In this document: one piece after another, positions 26,662 through 35,554 of the stretch
Numbering within the stretch: position 1 is the stretch's first letter
Layout: each line of letters opens with the position of its first letter
Assembly (NCBI GenBank): GCA_027487865.1
Contig: JAIYCT010000003.1
Span: 491,455 to 555,454 of the forward strand
Direction: 5' to 3'
From: Microbacteriaceae bacterium
GTDB lineage: Bacteria > Actinomycetota > Actinomycetes > Actinomycetales > Microbacteriaceae
DNA length: 64,000 bases
Translations under genes and position numbers: made by a program
Notes under the pieces: model-generated
The model's database searches: none
What the model saw: only the letters and a program-made list of their open reading frames with translations
What the model was told of the DNA's origin: nothing

Positions 26662-27552
26662 GTGCAGCGGTTTGAGTTAGAGCGAGAAGCCTTTCTAAAG
26701 GCTTTAGTTGCGCGCGGAAACTCACCTCATACTCAAAAGGCTTACGGTAACGACATTGCCGAGTTTCTGACCTTCTTGGAAGACAGCAAATCAAATCTCG
26801 ACCTCAACTCGCTTAGGCAATGGCTCTGGGTGCTAACCGATGCCGGTGCCACCAAGTCCACCATCGCTAGAAAGTCATCCTCGGTTAGAGCTTTCACCGC
26901 TTGGCTTTTGGAGCGCGAGGTGATCGATGTTGATCCAGGTCTGAGACTGAGGTCCCCAAAACTGGAACGTAACCTGCCAAAGGTTGCCACCGAGGATTCG
27001 GTAGCTAAGGTCTTAGAGCGCCTTAGGAATATGGCAACCACCGACAAGCCTTCTGCGCTGAGTGACTGGTGTGCCTTTGAGCTGCTTTATGCCACCGGGA
27101 TGCGCGTTAGCGAGCTTGCGGGTCTCGATGTCGACGACTTTGATTTCTCAAGACAGCTGGTGCGGGTAACCGGCAAGGGAAATAAGCAGCGCATGCTGCC
27201 CTATGGAGATATGGCAGCGGAAGCAGTAGCTCGCTGGATGCGTGCAGGAAGAAATGCACATGCCCTACCGGATTCTCCGAATGCTCTTTTGCTCACGTCT
27301 AGAGGAAAGCGAATTGGAGTCAGGCAGATCTATGCTCTGGTTGCAAAACAGCTCGAAGACACCCCCACGGGAGCAGCCGGTCCTCACACCTTGCGGCACT
27401 CTGCAGCAACTCACCTGCTGGACCACGGGGCTGACCTCAGAGCCGTCCAAGAGATTCTTGGACACGCTTCTTTAGGCACCACCCAGATCTACACTCACGT
27501 TTCGGTAGAACGCCTCAAGAAGTCTTTTGAGCAGGCTCACCCAAGGGCCTAG
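26662..27552 (+). CDS. xerC: Tyrosine recombinase XerC
   Basis: 296 residues. The N-terminal SAM-like DNA-binding domain (about 1-95) is followed by the catalytic domain with the Arg of ATGMRVSELAGL, the HTLRHSAATHLL box and the terminal GHASLGTTQIYTHV carrying the nucleophilic tyrosine. It resolves chromosome dimers with XerD at dif. Location between dprA and rpsB is the standard actinobacterial xerC site, so this is not a mobile integrase. GTG 26662 seems leaderless. The 3' end overlaps the convergent M23 gene by four bases (CTAG). Confidence 0.93.
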   Translation: MQRFELEREAFLKALVARGNSPHTQKAYGNDIAEFLTFLEDSKSNLDLNSLRQWLWVLTDAGATKSTIARKSSSVRAFTAWLLEREVIDVDPGLRLRSPKLERNLPKVATEDSVAKVLERLRNMATTDKPSALSDWCAFELLYATGMRVSELAGLDVDDFDFSRQLVRVTGKGNKQRMLPYGDMAAEAVARWMRAGRNAHALPDSPNALLLTSRGKRIGVRQIYALVAKQLEDTPTGAAGPHTLRHSAATHLLDHGADLRAVQEILGHASLGTTQIYTHVSVERLKKSFEQAHPRA

Positions 27553-28028
27553 CCCTCCAGCACACTCGGTTTGAGATTTCCCAGCAGGTAATCGGGCGAG
27601 ATATATCCATAGGCACTTCTGGCTGAAAAATGCACACAGCTGTCGCAGTGATACTCGTAACTCGCACTCGGTTTGCAATGCCAAGCGATTTCCTGAGCCA
27701 GTTTGACCCGATCCCCAACCTCCAAGTCTGTGCAGGCGGGTTCAAAACTTGCTAGGTAACCATCGGTAGTGCGGATGGTCACAACATCTCGATCGACTAC
27801 AAGGCCCTTGAAATAGAGCACTCCGGCTGCAGGTGCGGAAATTTTTGAGTCTGTTTCGAGGACGATATCTACACCTCTGTGACCTGCGCCATATTCGGTT
27901 TTTGGTGCCACATAAACTGCCTGCCAGCTCAAGGTAGTTCTTTGGACAGGATCCTCCCAATCCGAGGCCTGAAGCCCAAGTCCTCCAAGACTTGAAAGCA
28001 CTAAAAACACTCCGATGGATTTACTCAC
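27549..28028 (-). CDS. Secreted M23-like (LytM) peptidase-fold protein, possibly inactive
   Basis: 159 residues from GTG 28028. An N-terminal signal-like segment (SKSIGVFLVLSSLGGLGLQA) precedes an M23 domain: GHRGVDIVLETDSKISAPAAG matches the HxxxD zinc motif, and the position of the second motif (normally HxH) reads DSCVHFSAR, so the first His is Cys. The conventional active site is therefore altered; the protein could be a regulator of wall hydrolases. Upstream in-frame sequence to 28292 is not credible coding. A GACAAT hexamer six bases before the GTG supports this start. M23 genes at this site, between xerC and rpsB, are usual in Actinobacteria. Confidence 0.75.
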   Translation of the reverse strand: MSKSIGVFLVLSSLGGLGLQASDWEDPVQRTTLSWQAVYVAPKTEYGAGHRGVDIVLETDSKISAPAAGVLYFKGLVVDRDVVTIRTTDGYLASFEPACTDLEVGDRVKLAQEIAWHCKPSASYEYHCDSCVHFSARSAYGYISPDYLLGNLKPSVLEG

Positions 28029-28080
28029 GAACCCATTGTCTGAAAACGCTTCCTTCCCAGTCTTTGAGCTAGGAAAGTAG

Positions 28081-28109
28081 TGGATAAGCGAGGCAATTGC
28101 TGGTATGGT
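28081..28109 (+). promoter_or_regulatory. Candidate promoter of rpsB-tsf
   Basis: TGGATA, 17 bases, TATGGT: four of six matches in each hexamer to the sigma-70 consensus. Expected transcription start near 28116 leaves a leader of about 160 bases. Confidence 0.45.
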
Positions 28110-28115
28110 TGTCCA

Positions 28116-28269
28116 CGGTCTGAAGCAATTCAGATCGAATTCGCGTGTTCCATCAAATCCCGTCACCTCGGTCCAAGTTTCGGCTTGGTCGTGTCGGAAG
28201 GAATGCCAGGGATTTGACCAAATGGTCAAGTCAGAAAACTGAGGGGCGCACTTGTGTGCCCAAAAGGAG
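28116..28269 (+). promoter_or_regulatory. Structured leader of rpsB, candidate autoregulatory element
   Basis: Four hairpins lie in order: CTGAA-GCAA-TTCAG (28120-28133, a GNRA-type loop), CCAAG-TTTCGG-CTTGG (28173-28188), TTGACC-AAAT-GGTCAA (28214-28229) and GGGCGCAC-TT-GTGTGCCC (28244-28261). The last directly abuts the ribosome site AAAAGGAG (28262-28269). S2 binding to its own leader is known in other bacteria; whether this leader does so is inference. Confidence 0.45.
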
Positions 28270-28275
28270 TGCCTC

Positions 28276-29139
28276 ATGGCAACTATCAACATGCGTCAGC
28301 TACTCGACGCCGGTGTCCACTTCGGACACCAGACCCGCCGTTGGAACCCAAAGATGAAGAGATTCATCCTTACCGAGCGTTCCGGCATCTACATCATCGA
28401 CCTACAGCAGTCGGTGGACCACATTGACAAGGCATACCACTTCGTTCGCGACATCGTCGCAAACGGTGGATCCATCATGTTTGTTGGCACCAAGAAGCAG
28501 GCTCAGGGCGTTGTCGCCGATGAGGCCAAGCGCGTTGGTCAGCCATTCATCAACGAGCGCTGGTTGGGTGGTCTATTGACCAACTTCGGCACCGTAAACA
28601 AGCGTATTCAGCGCCTCAAGGAGCTGGAGACCATGGACTTCACAAACGCCGCTAAGGCTGGCATCACCAAGAAGGAGCTTTTGATCCTTCGCCGTGAGAA
28701 GGACAAGTTGGAGAAGGTTTTGGGCGGTATCCGCACCATGACTAAGACCCCAAGCGCACTTTGGGTTGTTGACACCAACAAGGAGCACCTAGCCATCACT
28801 GAGGCTAAGAAGCTTGGAATTCCAGTAATCGCAATCTTGGACACCAACTGTGACCCAGACGACGTAACCATCGGCATCCCTGGTAACGATGACGCCATTC
28901 GTTCAATTGAACTTCTCACTCGCGTAATCGCAGATGCAGCTGCCGATGGCATGATTGCACGTCACAACAAGGGCGGCGAAGAGGCAGAGCCACTAGCTGA
29001 GTGGGAGCGCGAGCTTCTCGAGGCTGGCGAGGCAAAGGCCGCAGAAGTTGTCGCTGAGGCAGCACCAGTTGCGGAAGCGGCTCCAGCAGTTGAGGAAACC
29101 CCAGTCGTTGAAGAGACTCCAGCAGAAAAGGACGCATAA
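28276..29139 (+). CDS. rpsB: 30S ribosomal protein S2
   Basis: 287 residues. S2 signatures: [22 protein letters not shown] at the start, [29 protein letters not shown] and [14 protein letters not shown]. The C-terminal 40 residues are an Ala/Glu/Val/Pro tail ([20 protein letters not shown]). ATG 28276 has AAAAGGAG seven bases upstream; the in-frame ATG 24 bases earlier is rejected because it precedes the ribosome site. Co-transcribed with tsf two bases downstream. Confidence 0.97.
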   Translation: MATINMRQLLDAGVHFGHQTRRWNPKMKRFILTERSGIYIIDLQQSVDHIDKAYHFVRDIVANGGSIMFVGTKKQAQGVVADEAKRVGQPFINERWLGGLLTNFGTVNKRIQRLKELETMDFTNAAKAGITKKELLILRREKDKLEKVLGGIRTMTKTPSALWVVDTNKEHLAITEAKKLGIPVIAILDTNCDPDDVTIGIPGNDDAIRSIELLTRVIADAAADGMIARHNKGGEEAEPLAEWERELLEAGEAKAAEVVAEAAPVAEAAPAVEETPVVEETPAEKDA

Positions 29140-29141
29140 GC

Positions 29142-29969
29142 ATGGCTAACTACACCGCCGCAGACGTAAAGGCACTTCGCGAGAAGTCCGGCGCAGGCAT
29201 GATGGACTGCAAGTCCGCTCTAGACGAGGCTGATGGCGACATCGAAAAGGCATTTGAGCTGCTAAGACTCAAGGGCCTAAAGGGTGTTTCCAAGCGTGAG
29301 GGTCGCACCACCAGCAACGGTCTTATCGTTGCTCGTGTTTCTGGTGGCACCGGAACTTTGATTGAGCTTGCTTGCGAGACCGACTTTGTTGCAAAGGCTG
29401 ACAACTTCATCGCATTGGCTGACGCCGTTGCGGATGCAGTTGTTGCAGCAGGGGCTACCGATGTTGAGTCTGCACTTGCAGCCAAGCATGGAAACGCAAC
29501 CGTTGCAGATGCCATCACCGACCAGGCAGCGATCTTGGGCGAGAAGGTTGAGCTACGTAAGGTTGCCACCGTTTCGGCTTCTGGCGTTGACGCATACCTT
29601 CACCGCACCAGCCGCGACCTACCTCCACAGGTTGGCGTCTTGGTTGCTTTCGAGGGATCTGACTCAGAGACCGCTCACGATGTTGCAGTTCACATCGCAG
29701 CATTCAGCCCAAGCTACCTAACCCGCGACGAGGTCCCAGCGGCCATTGTTGCCAAGGAGCGCGAGATTGCTGAGGCAACTGCACGCGACGAGGGCAAGCC
29801 TGAGGCTGCACTGCCAAAGATCGTTGAAGGCCGTGTAACCGGCTTCTTCAAGGAGACTTGCTTGCTAGATCAGGACTTCGCTAAGGACTCAAAGCAGTCC
29901 GTTGGCAAGGTCTTGGAGAACGCAGGAGTAAAGGTCACCGGCTTCCTACGCTTCCGCGTCGGCGCCTAA
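29142..29969 (+). CDS. tsf: Translation elongation factor Ts
   Basis: 275 residues. The EF-Ts N-terminus [24 protein letters not shown] and the core [12 protein letters not shown] are clear. It recycles EF-Tu by GDP release. Strong codon bias. The gene is followed by a rho-independent terminator, which ends the rpsB-tsf transcript. Confidence 0.97.
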   Translation: MANYTAADVKALREKSGAGMMDCKSALDEADGDIEKAFELLRLKGLKGVSKREGRTTSNGLIVARVSGGTGTLIELACETDFVAKADNFIALADAVADAVVAAGATDVESALAAKHGNATVADAITDQAAILGEKVELRKVATVSASGVDAYLHRTSRDLPPQVGVLVAFEGSDSETAHDVAVHIAAFSPSYLTRDEVPAAIVAKEREIAEATARDEGKPEAALPKIVEGRVTGFFKETCLLDQDFAKDSKQSVGKVLENAGVKVTGFLRFRVGA

Positions 29970-29982
29970 GCAAAAACCTTTT

Positions 29983-30020
29983 AGAGGGCTCGGTCGAAAG
30001 ACCGGGCCCTCTATCTTTTT
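29983..30020 (+). terminator. Rho-independent terminator after tsf
   Basis: AGAGGGCTCGGTC and GACCGGGCCCTCT pair over 13 positions (one T-G) around a GAAA loop, followed by ATCTTTTT. This is the clearest terminator in the window. Confidence 0.9.
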
Positions 30021-30078
30021 GGGCTCTAGTATTGACTCGATGCGGAGCCGATTCGCAGGTGCAAAAAAGGTGGAACAC

Positions 30079-30783
30079 ATGGGTGAAAAGCGCAGGGTAT
30101 TGCTAAAGCTTTCAGGTGAAGCCTTCGGTGCCGGATCCCTGGGTGTAAATCCAGACGTGGTCTCCGAGATTGCAAAAGATATTGCCAAGGCAGCCGAAAA
30201 AGTAGAGATTGCCGTAGTCGTCGGTGGTGGAAACTTCTTCCGTGGAGCAGAGCTTTCTAGCCGCGGCATGGACCGCGGTCGCGCCGACTACATGGGTATG
30301 TTGGGCACTGTTATGAACGCCCTAGCGCTGCAGGACTTTATCGAGCAGGCCGGTGCTGACGTAAGAGTTCAGACCGCAATCACCATGGCTCAGGTTGCAG
30401 AGCCCTACCTGCCACTTCGTGCAATTCGCCACCTCGAAAAAGGTCGCATCGTGATCTTTGGTGCCGGAGCAGGTTTGCCCTATTTCTCAACCGACACTGT
30501 TGCCGCCCAGCGTGCTTTGGAGATCGGTGCCGACGAGGTTTTGGTTGCCAAAAATGGCGTCGATGGCGTCTACACCGCAGATCCACGCAAGGACCCTGGC
30601 GCCAAGATGTTGACCGAGATCAGCTACCAGGATGCGCTGGTGAAGGGTCTGAGGGTTGTGGACGCGACTGCGTTCTCACTCTGCATGGACAACAAAATGC
30701 CAATGCGGGTATTCAGCATGGAAAAGATTTCCGAGGCCCTTTTGGGTGAGCCGGTTGGCACCTCGGTCAGAGCTGAAGTTTAG
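30079..30783 (+). CDS. pyrH: Uridylate kinase
   Basis: 234 residues. Amino-acid-kinase family: [11 protein letters not shown] (ATP loop), [32 protein letters not shown] and [13 protein letters not shown]. It phosphorylates UMP to UDP. ATG 30079 has AAGGTGG seven bases upstream and gives the family N-terminus; the in-frame start 60 bases upstream is inside the terminator region. Confidence 0.96.
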   Translation: MGEKRRVLLKLSGEAFGAGSLGVNPDVVSEIAKDIAKAAEKVEIAVVVGGGNFFRGAELSSRGMDRGRADYMGMLGTVMNALALQDFIEQAGADVRVQTAITMAQVAEPYLPLRAIRHLEKGRIVIFGAGAGLPYFSTDTVAAQRALEIGADEVLVAKNGVDGVYTADPRKDPGAKMLTEISYQDALVKGLRVVDATAFSLCMDNKMPMRVFSMEKISEALLGEPVGTSVRAEV

Positions 30784-30800
30784 AAAAGAGAAGGTGCTAA

Positions 30801-31361
30801 ATGATTAGCGAAATTATGGCCGAGGCCAAAGACAAGATGGACAAGGCCGTTGAGGCTACCAGGGACGACTTCGCTTCCGTGCGGACCGGTCGTGCCAATC
30901 CTGCAATGTTCCAGAAGATTATGGTCGACTACTACGGCACCATGACCCCACTGGGTCAGCTCGGTGGAATTCAGAACCCAGAAGCCCGCTCGATCATCAT
31001 CAACCCTTATGACAAGAGCGCGCTGCAGGCTATTGAGAAGGCGCTAATGGCGATGCCAAACCTTGGCGCTCAGCCAAACAACGATGGCTCAATTATTCGC
31101 ATCAACCTTCCTGAGCTCACCGAAGAGCGTCGCAAGGAGTACGTAAAGCTAACTCGCGACAAGGCTGAGCACGGCCGCGTTTCGGTTCGCAACATCCGCC
31201 GCGGTGCCAAGGAAGACCTTGAAGCACTGAAGAAGGACGGCGGCGCTGGCGAGGATGACATCGAGCGTGCCGAGAAGGAACTCGAGTCAATCACTAAGGC
31301 CCACACCGACAGGATCGACGAAGCCCTAAAGAACAAAGAAGCCGAGCTTCTCGAGGTTTAG
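30801..31361 (+). CDS. frr: Ribosome recycling factor
   Basis: 186 residues, the canonical length. The core [22 protein letters not shown] and the region [16 protein letters not shown] [20 protein letters not shown] are present. It splits post-termination ribosomes with EF-G. GAGAAGG precedes the ATG; pyrH-frr-cdsA is the usual order and the spacing is 17 bases to pyrH and zero to cdsA. Confidence 0.97.
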   Translation: MISEIMAEAKDKMDKAVEATRDDFASVRTGRANPAMFQKIMVDYYGTMTPLGQLGGIQNPEARSIIINPYDKSALQAIEKALMAMPNLGAQPNNDGSIIRINLPELTEERRKEYVKLTRDKAEHGRVSVRNIRRGAKEDLEALKKDGGAGEDDIERAEKELESITKAHTDRIDEALKNKEAELLEV

Positions 31362-32186
31362 TTGGAAACCGCAAAGTCCAAGACCTTGGGGCCAAGACTG
31401 GCCGTGGGATTTGGGCTAGGCGGAATTTTCCTACTTTCTCTACTCAACCCACTATTTTTTGTTGCTTTGCTTTCGGTCTCCACCGCAGTTGCCAGCTATG
31501 AGCTCGCAAGTGTTCTAAAACGCGGTGGCTGGCACGTACCCAAGTACTTGGTAGGACTCGCCGGATTACTGCTGCCCTGGATTGCTTATACTTGGGGGCC
31601 TTTTGCTCAGTGGTTGACAGTGCTAGTTTTCAGCGCGGCGATGATGCTTTGGCGCGCTATGTACCTCGCTATCAACAAAGAGCGTCAAACTCTTCGGCAG
31701 ACCCTGAGAGACTTTGGCGCTGGCAACTGGGCGCTGTTCTATGTCCCACTGCTACTGAGCTTCGGAGGACTGCTGATCGACCGGCCAAATGGCACGGCAT
31801 GGATCTTTGGGCTCGTGATTACAGTTTCCTCAATCGACACCTTTGGATACTTGATTGGTCGATTCTTTGGGAAAACCAAGCTCTCGCCGAGGATTAGCCC
31901 CAAAAAGACCTGGGAGGGCCTGTTCGCATCAATCCTGGGTGGACTTTTTGGTGGAATTATTACCGCTTTAGTAACCGGGGCGTCACTTTGGTTTGGTCTA
32001 CTTTTCGGAGCAGCACTGCTGGTCAGTTCTGTTATGGGGGACCTATCCGAATCGCTTATCAAGCGAGATCTTGAGGTCAAAGACATGAGTAACGTTTTGC
32101 CGGGGCACGGTGGCATGATGGACCGATTAGATTCCCTTTTGCCATCAACTTTTGTGGCATACCTTTTGTCTCACATAGTGTTTTAG
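31362..32186 (+). CDS. cdsA: Phosphatidate cytidylyltransferase
   Basis: 274 residues with about seven to eight membrane helices. The CdsA signature near the C-terminus is SPKKTWEGLFASILGGLFG, then SVMGDLSESLIKRDLEVKDMSNVLPGHGGMMDRLDSLL, which holds the metal-binding acidic residues. It makes CDP-diacylglycerol for phospholipid synthesis. TTG 31362 follows the frr TAG directly. Confidence 0.95.
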   Translation: METAKSKTLGPRLAVGFGLGGIFLLSLLNPLFFVALLSVSTAVASYELASVLKRGGWHVPKYLVGLAGLLLPWIAYTWGPFAQWLTVLVFSAAMMLWRAMYLAINKERQTLRQTLRDFGAGNWALFYVPLLLSFGGLLIDRPNGTAWIFGLVITVSSIDTFGYLIGRFFGKTKLSPRISPKKTWEGLFASILGGLFGGIITALVTGASLWFGLLFGAALLVSSVMGDLSESLIKRDLEVKDMSNVLPGHGGMMDRLDSLLPSTFVAYLLSHIVF

Positions 32187-32189
32187 CTA

Positions 32190-32729
32190 ATGAACTTCCC
32201 AGTCGCCAGCGCAAAACTGCAGGGCTATGACCCTAGGCAAGTTGACGCACTCATGGCAAGGTTAAATTCTCAGCTTGAAAACCCAGACCGTGAGATTCTC
32301 AGTGCCGCGGTGGTGGCAGTGGCCCGATTTGATTTGGTGCTAGCCGGATACAAGATTCCAGCCGTAGATGAGGCGATAGCAAAGGCTGCCGATGCACTAG
32401 AGGTGCGCGAAGTAGAGCGAGAATTGCGTCAATTTGGTCGGGCAAAAGCTTCTTCAGACTTGGCAGCATTGCTCAGAGCTTTGAAGCAGGTCATCGAGAC
32501 TGAACCAAAGGAACGATTTGAAAAATCTGCCAAGGGTTACAACGCAAGAATGGTGAATTCCCTGATCAAGCGGATCGAAATCAAGCGCAGCACCTTGACT
32601 GCACCATCGACCTTTGAACTGCGTACCATTTCGCTTGGAAGGTCTTCTAATGGGTTTGACCGCGAGCAAGTTGATGAATTTCTCAGCGCTGTCGTGACCG
32701 CTCTGCACCGCCAAAAACTTCTTGGCTAA
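32190..32729 (+). CDS. DivIVA-repeat protein, four short repeats
   Basis: 179 residues, predominantly helical. Four copies of a DivIVA-like unit can be aligned by eye: KLQGYDPRQVDALMARL (about 9-25), LAGYKIPAVDEAIAK (51-65), AKGYNARMVNSLIKRI (114-129) and SNGFDREQVDEFLSAVV (153-169). Each has a G-aromatic-x3-4-V-D/N core as in the N-terminal domain of DivIVA/Wag31, where it binds curved membrane. No long coiled coil follows, so it is not DivIVA itself. It follows cdsA by three bases, a position where small DivIVA-domain proteins occur in Actinobacteria. Role unknown; a polar or septal adaptor is an inference. Confidence 0.75.
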   Translation: MNFPVASAKLQGYDPRQVDALMARLNSQLENPDREILSAAVVAVARFDLVLAGYKIPAVDEAIAKAADALEVREVERELRQFGRAKASSDLAALLRALKQVIETEPKERFEKSAKGYNARMVNSLIKRIEIKRSTLTAPSTFELRTISLGRSSNGFDREQVDEFLSAVVTALHRQKLLG

Positions 32730-32758
32730 TTGCCGATTTCGGCTTAGCGGTTTAGGCT
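32730..32758 (+). promoter_or_regulatory. Candidate promoter upstream of the transglycosylase-like gene
   Basis: TTGCCG (32730-32735), 17 bases, TAGGCT (32753-32758). A start near 32765 leaves a short leader with AAGGAG before the TTG at 32783. Confidence 0.45.
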
Positions 32759-32782
32759 TAGAGACTGCACATAAGGAGTCCC

Positions 32783-33364
32783 TTGGGTAGACATGGTTCA
32801 AAGAAGCGCGCTAAGTCGCGTGCTTTGCCAACCCTTGGCTTCTTTTTTGCCGCATCTTTGGTGATGGTTTCCGCGGTAGATCCATACTCGGGAACGATGG
32901 CATCTGCAGCCACCGTTCAGGTTTTTGAGGCCTCGGAAGATCAAAATCAGCAGCTGACTTTTGTCGCCATTAATGGCGAGGGTTATGCCCGGGGCTCATT
33001 TGAGATTCTCTCCGGTGAGGGTGTTGCAAAACTTTTTGTTGATGGAGCACCGTTTCCAGTTCCCGGGACTCCGAAGGGCATCGCTTTGAAGCTGGTGACT
33101 GACAAGGGCTGGGACTACAACCAGTTCTCATGTTTGGTAAAGCTTTGGGAGCGCGAGAGCAACTGGCGCTGGAATGCACTGAACAGTTCCTCCGGTGCCT
33201 ATGGCATTCCGCAGTCACTACCTGGCAACAAGATGGCATCTGCTGGCCCAGACTGGCGCACTAACCCAGAAACTCAGATCAAGTGGGGTCTCGGTTACAT
33301 CGATAATCGCTACCAGTCCCCATGTGGAGCATTAGCTCACTCAAACGACAAAAACTGGTACTAA
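32783..33364 (+). CDS. Secreted lysozyme-fold (transglycosylase-like) protein
   Basis: 193 residues. A basic N-terminus and a hydrophobic stretch (ALPTLGFFFAASLVMVSAV) form a signal peptide. The C-terminal 90 residues contain CLVKLWERESNWRWNALNSSSGAYGIPQSL, a transglycosylase-like core with the expected catalytic Glu (ERESNW) and a GAYGIPQ motif, ending with ETQIKWGLGYIDNRY. Such domains cut peptidoglycan glycan strands or act as aggregation-promoting factors. TTG 32783 has AAGGAG upstream. Two Cys (CLVK, SPCGAL) may form a disulfide. Confidence 0.8.
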   Translation: MGRHGSKKRAKSRALPTLGFFFAASLVMVSAVDPYSGTMASAATVQVFEASEDQNQQLTFVAINGEGYARGSFEILSGEGVAKLFVDGAPFPVPGTPKGIALKLVTDKGWDYNQFSCLVKLWERESNWRWNALNSSSGAYGIPQSLPGNKMASAGPDWRTNPETQIKWGLGYIDNRYQSPCGALAHSNDKNWY

Positions 33365-33366
33365 AC

Positions 33367-33660
33367 ATGCGCGGTAAAAGGCGCAGGGGAGTCCCAGAGC
33401 CCCAATATCGCGAGCTCGATTTCTCAATGCTAAAGATGTCTCTACCCCACACCGTGGTAAAGCGCGGGGTTGAATTCACAGTCCAGCAGACCAGTGGCTC
33501 AAACGCTGAAGAGGGTAAGAGCTGGATTTGCCCGGTTTGTGTGATATCTATCGAGCCGGGAATGATGCACACTGTGGCCTGGGACACTCACCGCGGAGTC
33601 CAAACCAGACGTCACTTTCATAACCACTGCTTCAAGATTTTCGATGGGCTATTGCCGTAA
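33367..33660 (+). CDS. Small Cys/His-rich protein, function unknown
   Basis: 97 residues from ATG 33367, two bases after the previous stop. The basic start MRGKRRRGVPEPQYR is followed by SWICPVCVISIEPGMMHTVAWD and RRHFHNHCFKIF, a CPxC...H...RRHxHxxC arrangement that could bind one zinc ion. Similar small actinobacterial proteins are annotated, without evidence, as ATP/GTP-binding; I see no P loop. It overlaps the hydrolase gene by one base, so they are likely co-translated. Confidence 0.75.
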   Translation: MRGKRRRGVPEPQYRELDFSMLKMSLPHTVVKRGVEFTVQQTSGSNAEEGKSWICPVCVISIEPGMMHTVAWDTHRGVQTRRHFHNHCFKIFDGLLP

Positions 33661-34367
33661 TGGAAGAGATTCGCGCCACAACCCAATTGCCAGCCCTAAG
33701 AAAAGAGATAACTCTCTCGACCAAAGATGGACAGGTTTTAGTTGGGGAACTAGCAACCCCGCTTGGTAAAGCACCAAAAGCCACTTTGATTACGCTGCAC
33801 CCGCTACCAACTCACGGTGGCTTTATGGATTCTCACCTCTACCGAAAGGCAGCCAATCGCCTACCTGCGCTTATTGATGTAGCTGTTTTGCGTTTCAATA
33901 CTCGCGGCACATCTTCACCGCGCGGAACCTCCTCAGGGAGCTTCGACGGGGGAGTGCTTGAAGAACATGACGTTGCAGCTGCGGTGGCATTTTGCCAAGA
34001 GCGTGGCCTTGAGAATCTGTGGCTAGTTGGCTGGAGTTTTGGAACCGAGCTTGCAATCAAATATGGACCGGATCACCAGATACAAGGTGCGATTTTGATT
34101 TCTCCTCCGCTGCACCGCGCGACTGACCAAGACCTTGCTCGCTGGAATGAGTTCGATAGGCCGCTGATCGCTCTGGTGCCCGGCGATGATGACTATCTGC
34201 AGCCGGCGGAAGCCGCTAAAAGATTTGCAATCGTTCCAAAGGCCCAGGTAATCGGGTTTGAGGGCGAGAAGCATCTGTGGATTGGCGAGAATGCCACGAG
34301 AAGAGCACTTGATGCAATTAGTGAGATTGTGGCACCGGGTTCTGCGCCACTACCAACCCAGTACTAG
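33660..34367 (+). CDS. Alpha/beta hydrolase
   Basis: 235 residues. The nucleophile elbow GWSFGTE is at about 122-128, the acid is probably in PGDDDYLQPAE and the catalytic His in FEGEKHLWIGE. An oxyanion segment LHPLPTHGGF occurs early. Cytoplasmic, no signal peptide; the substrate cannot be inferred. The ATG shares its A with the previous stop. The 3' end overlaps the convergent permease gene by four bases (CTAG). Confidence 0.85.
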   Translation: MEEIRATTQLPALRKEITLSTKDGQVLVGELATPLGKAPKATLITLHPLPTHGGFMDSHLYRKAANRLPALIDVAVLRFNTRGTSSPRGTSSGSFDGGVLEEHDVAAAVAFCQERGLENLWLVGWSFGTELAIKYGPDHQIQGAILISPPLHRATDQDLARWNEFDRPLIALVPGDDDYLQPAEAAKRFAIVPKAQVIGFEGEKHLWIGENATRRALDAISEIVAPGSAPLPTQY

Positions 34368-35416
34368 GTAAGTTCCTGCTTCGGCATCCAAACCTCGCGA
34401 ATAATCAATAGCACGCTGGCAGCGATTGGAATAGCAATCAACGCTCCAAGCACACCCATCAGGGTTCCACCTGCAAGGGCTGCAATAACAACCGCGGCCG
34501 ATGGGATTGAAACAGCCTTTTTCATGATCGTTGGGCCAATGAAGTATGCATCAATCTGCAGGTAGATCAGGTAGAAAATCGCCACCGCAATTGCGGTTTC
34601 AAACCCAGCCAAAAGCGAGAACGATGTGATTAGCACAAATGCGATTACCGGTCCCACCAGTGGAATAAGTGCAAATAGGAAAGCAATGAAGGTCAGTAGC
34701 AACACAAACGGTGCCTGCACAATGCTCAGGAAGGTGAAAACCACGGCTGCGTGAATAACCGCAATCGAAAGTTGTCCTATTACCCAGCGACCAACTGAGG
34801 TTGAGATCTGGTCGGAAATGCTCAGAAATGACTCTCGCTTGGAGTTGGAAACCAACTTCCCGAGGTACTCACGTATTTGATCGAGTGATGCCATGAAGTA
34901 AAGCGTGAGGATCCCAACCAGAATCACACCGAATGTAGTACTCACAACACCAAGGCCGACTTCAAATACGCCACCGAGAAGTGTCGGCCAGTTCGCGGAG
35001 TTTGTGACAAAGTCGATTAGCCCGTTTCCGGCATTGGTAAGCGAGCCGCCTAGCCGCGCATCCCACTGCGAGATCAAATCCAGAGCAAAGAAGTTTGAAA
35101 TCAGGGTTGGAACCTGCTGGATGAATATTGCAGCCTCTTCAATTGCCACCGGAAGGGCAAGCGAGATAAGCAAAGCCAACGAGCCAAAGAATCCCAACAC
35201 CACAACTGTGATCGCCAGGATTTTTGGAAACTTAATCTTCTGAAGCAACTTCACAATCGGGTTGAGTCCAAGCGCGAGTAGCAATGCAAAGACCACATAG
35301 GTGATCACGGTTGCTAACTGAGAGACCGCGGTGGCAAGCAAAATGGCAGTCATGACACCTAGACCCGCGGTTAGACCAGTTTGGAATCCGCCGGTGAGTC
35401 TAGTTTTCTGTTCCAT
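34364..35416 (-). CDS. AI-2E family transporter (permease PerM-like)
   Basis: 350 residues with about eight membrane helices. Typical family features are the paired N-terminal helices, an amphipathic middle section (about 80-170), and the C-terminal IPLVGPVIAFV and LMGVLGALIAIPIAASV motifs. The family includes TqsA, PerM and Na+/H+ antiporters; despite the name, autoinducer transport cannot be assumed. ATG 35416 has GAGGG upstream. A single-gene unit between two convergent/divergent neighbours. Confidence 0.88.
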   Translation of the reverse strand: MEQKTRLTGGFQTGLTAGLGVMTAILLATAVSQLATVITYVVFALLLALGLNPIVKLLQKIKFPKILAITVVVLGFFGSLALLISLALPVAIEEAAIFIQQVPTLISNFFALDLISQWDARLGGSLTNAGNGLIDFVTNSANWPTLLGGVFEVGLGVVSTTFGVILVGILTLYFMASLDQIREYLGKLVSNSKRESFLSISDQISTSVGRWVIGQLSIAVIHAAVVFTFLSIVQAPFVLLLTFIAFLFALIPLVGPVIAFVLITSFSLLAGFETAIAVAIFYLIYLQIDAYFIGPTIMKKAVSIPSAAVVIAALAGGTLMGVLGALIAIPIAASVLLIIREVWMPKQELT

Positions 35417-35554
35417 CAGCCCTCGTTTGATAGTGCGCTTGATACAAAGTTACGCTCCTGCAAGAGAATCTGGCCGATTGCCACTACCTAATTGGGTTTT
35501 TGGTCATGAGCGAGGGAGGGGCCTGCGGCTGAGAGAAGTTTGCAGTGCTCGCGG

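Noticed and set aside
26662..27552. Tyrosine recombinase as part of a mobile element
   Set aside because: It sits at the conserved xerC position before rpsB, has no att repeats or adjacent cargo, and uses the host codon pattern.
28029..28292. N-terminal extension of the M23-like protein to the ATG at 28292
   Set aside because: The added 88 residues lack any family resemblance, run through the rpsB leader and would place the signal peptide in the middle of the protein.
35511..35545. GGCTGAGAGAAG upstream of the membrane-protein gene resembles the start of a TPP riboswitch
   Set aside because: The second conserved half (ACCTGATCTGG...AATACCAGC-like) is absent and the downstream gene has no link to thiamine.
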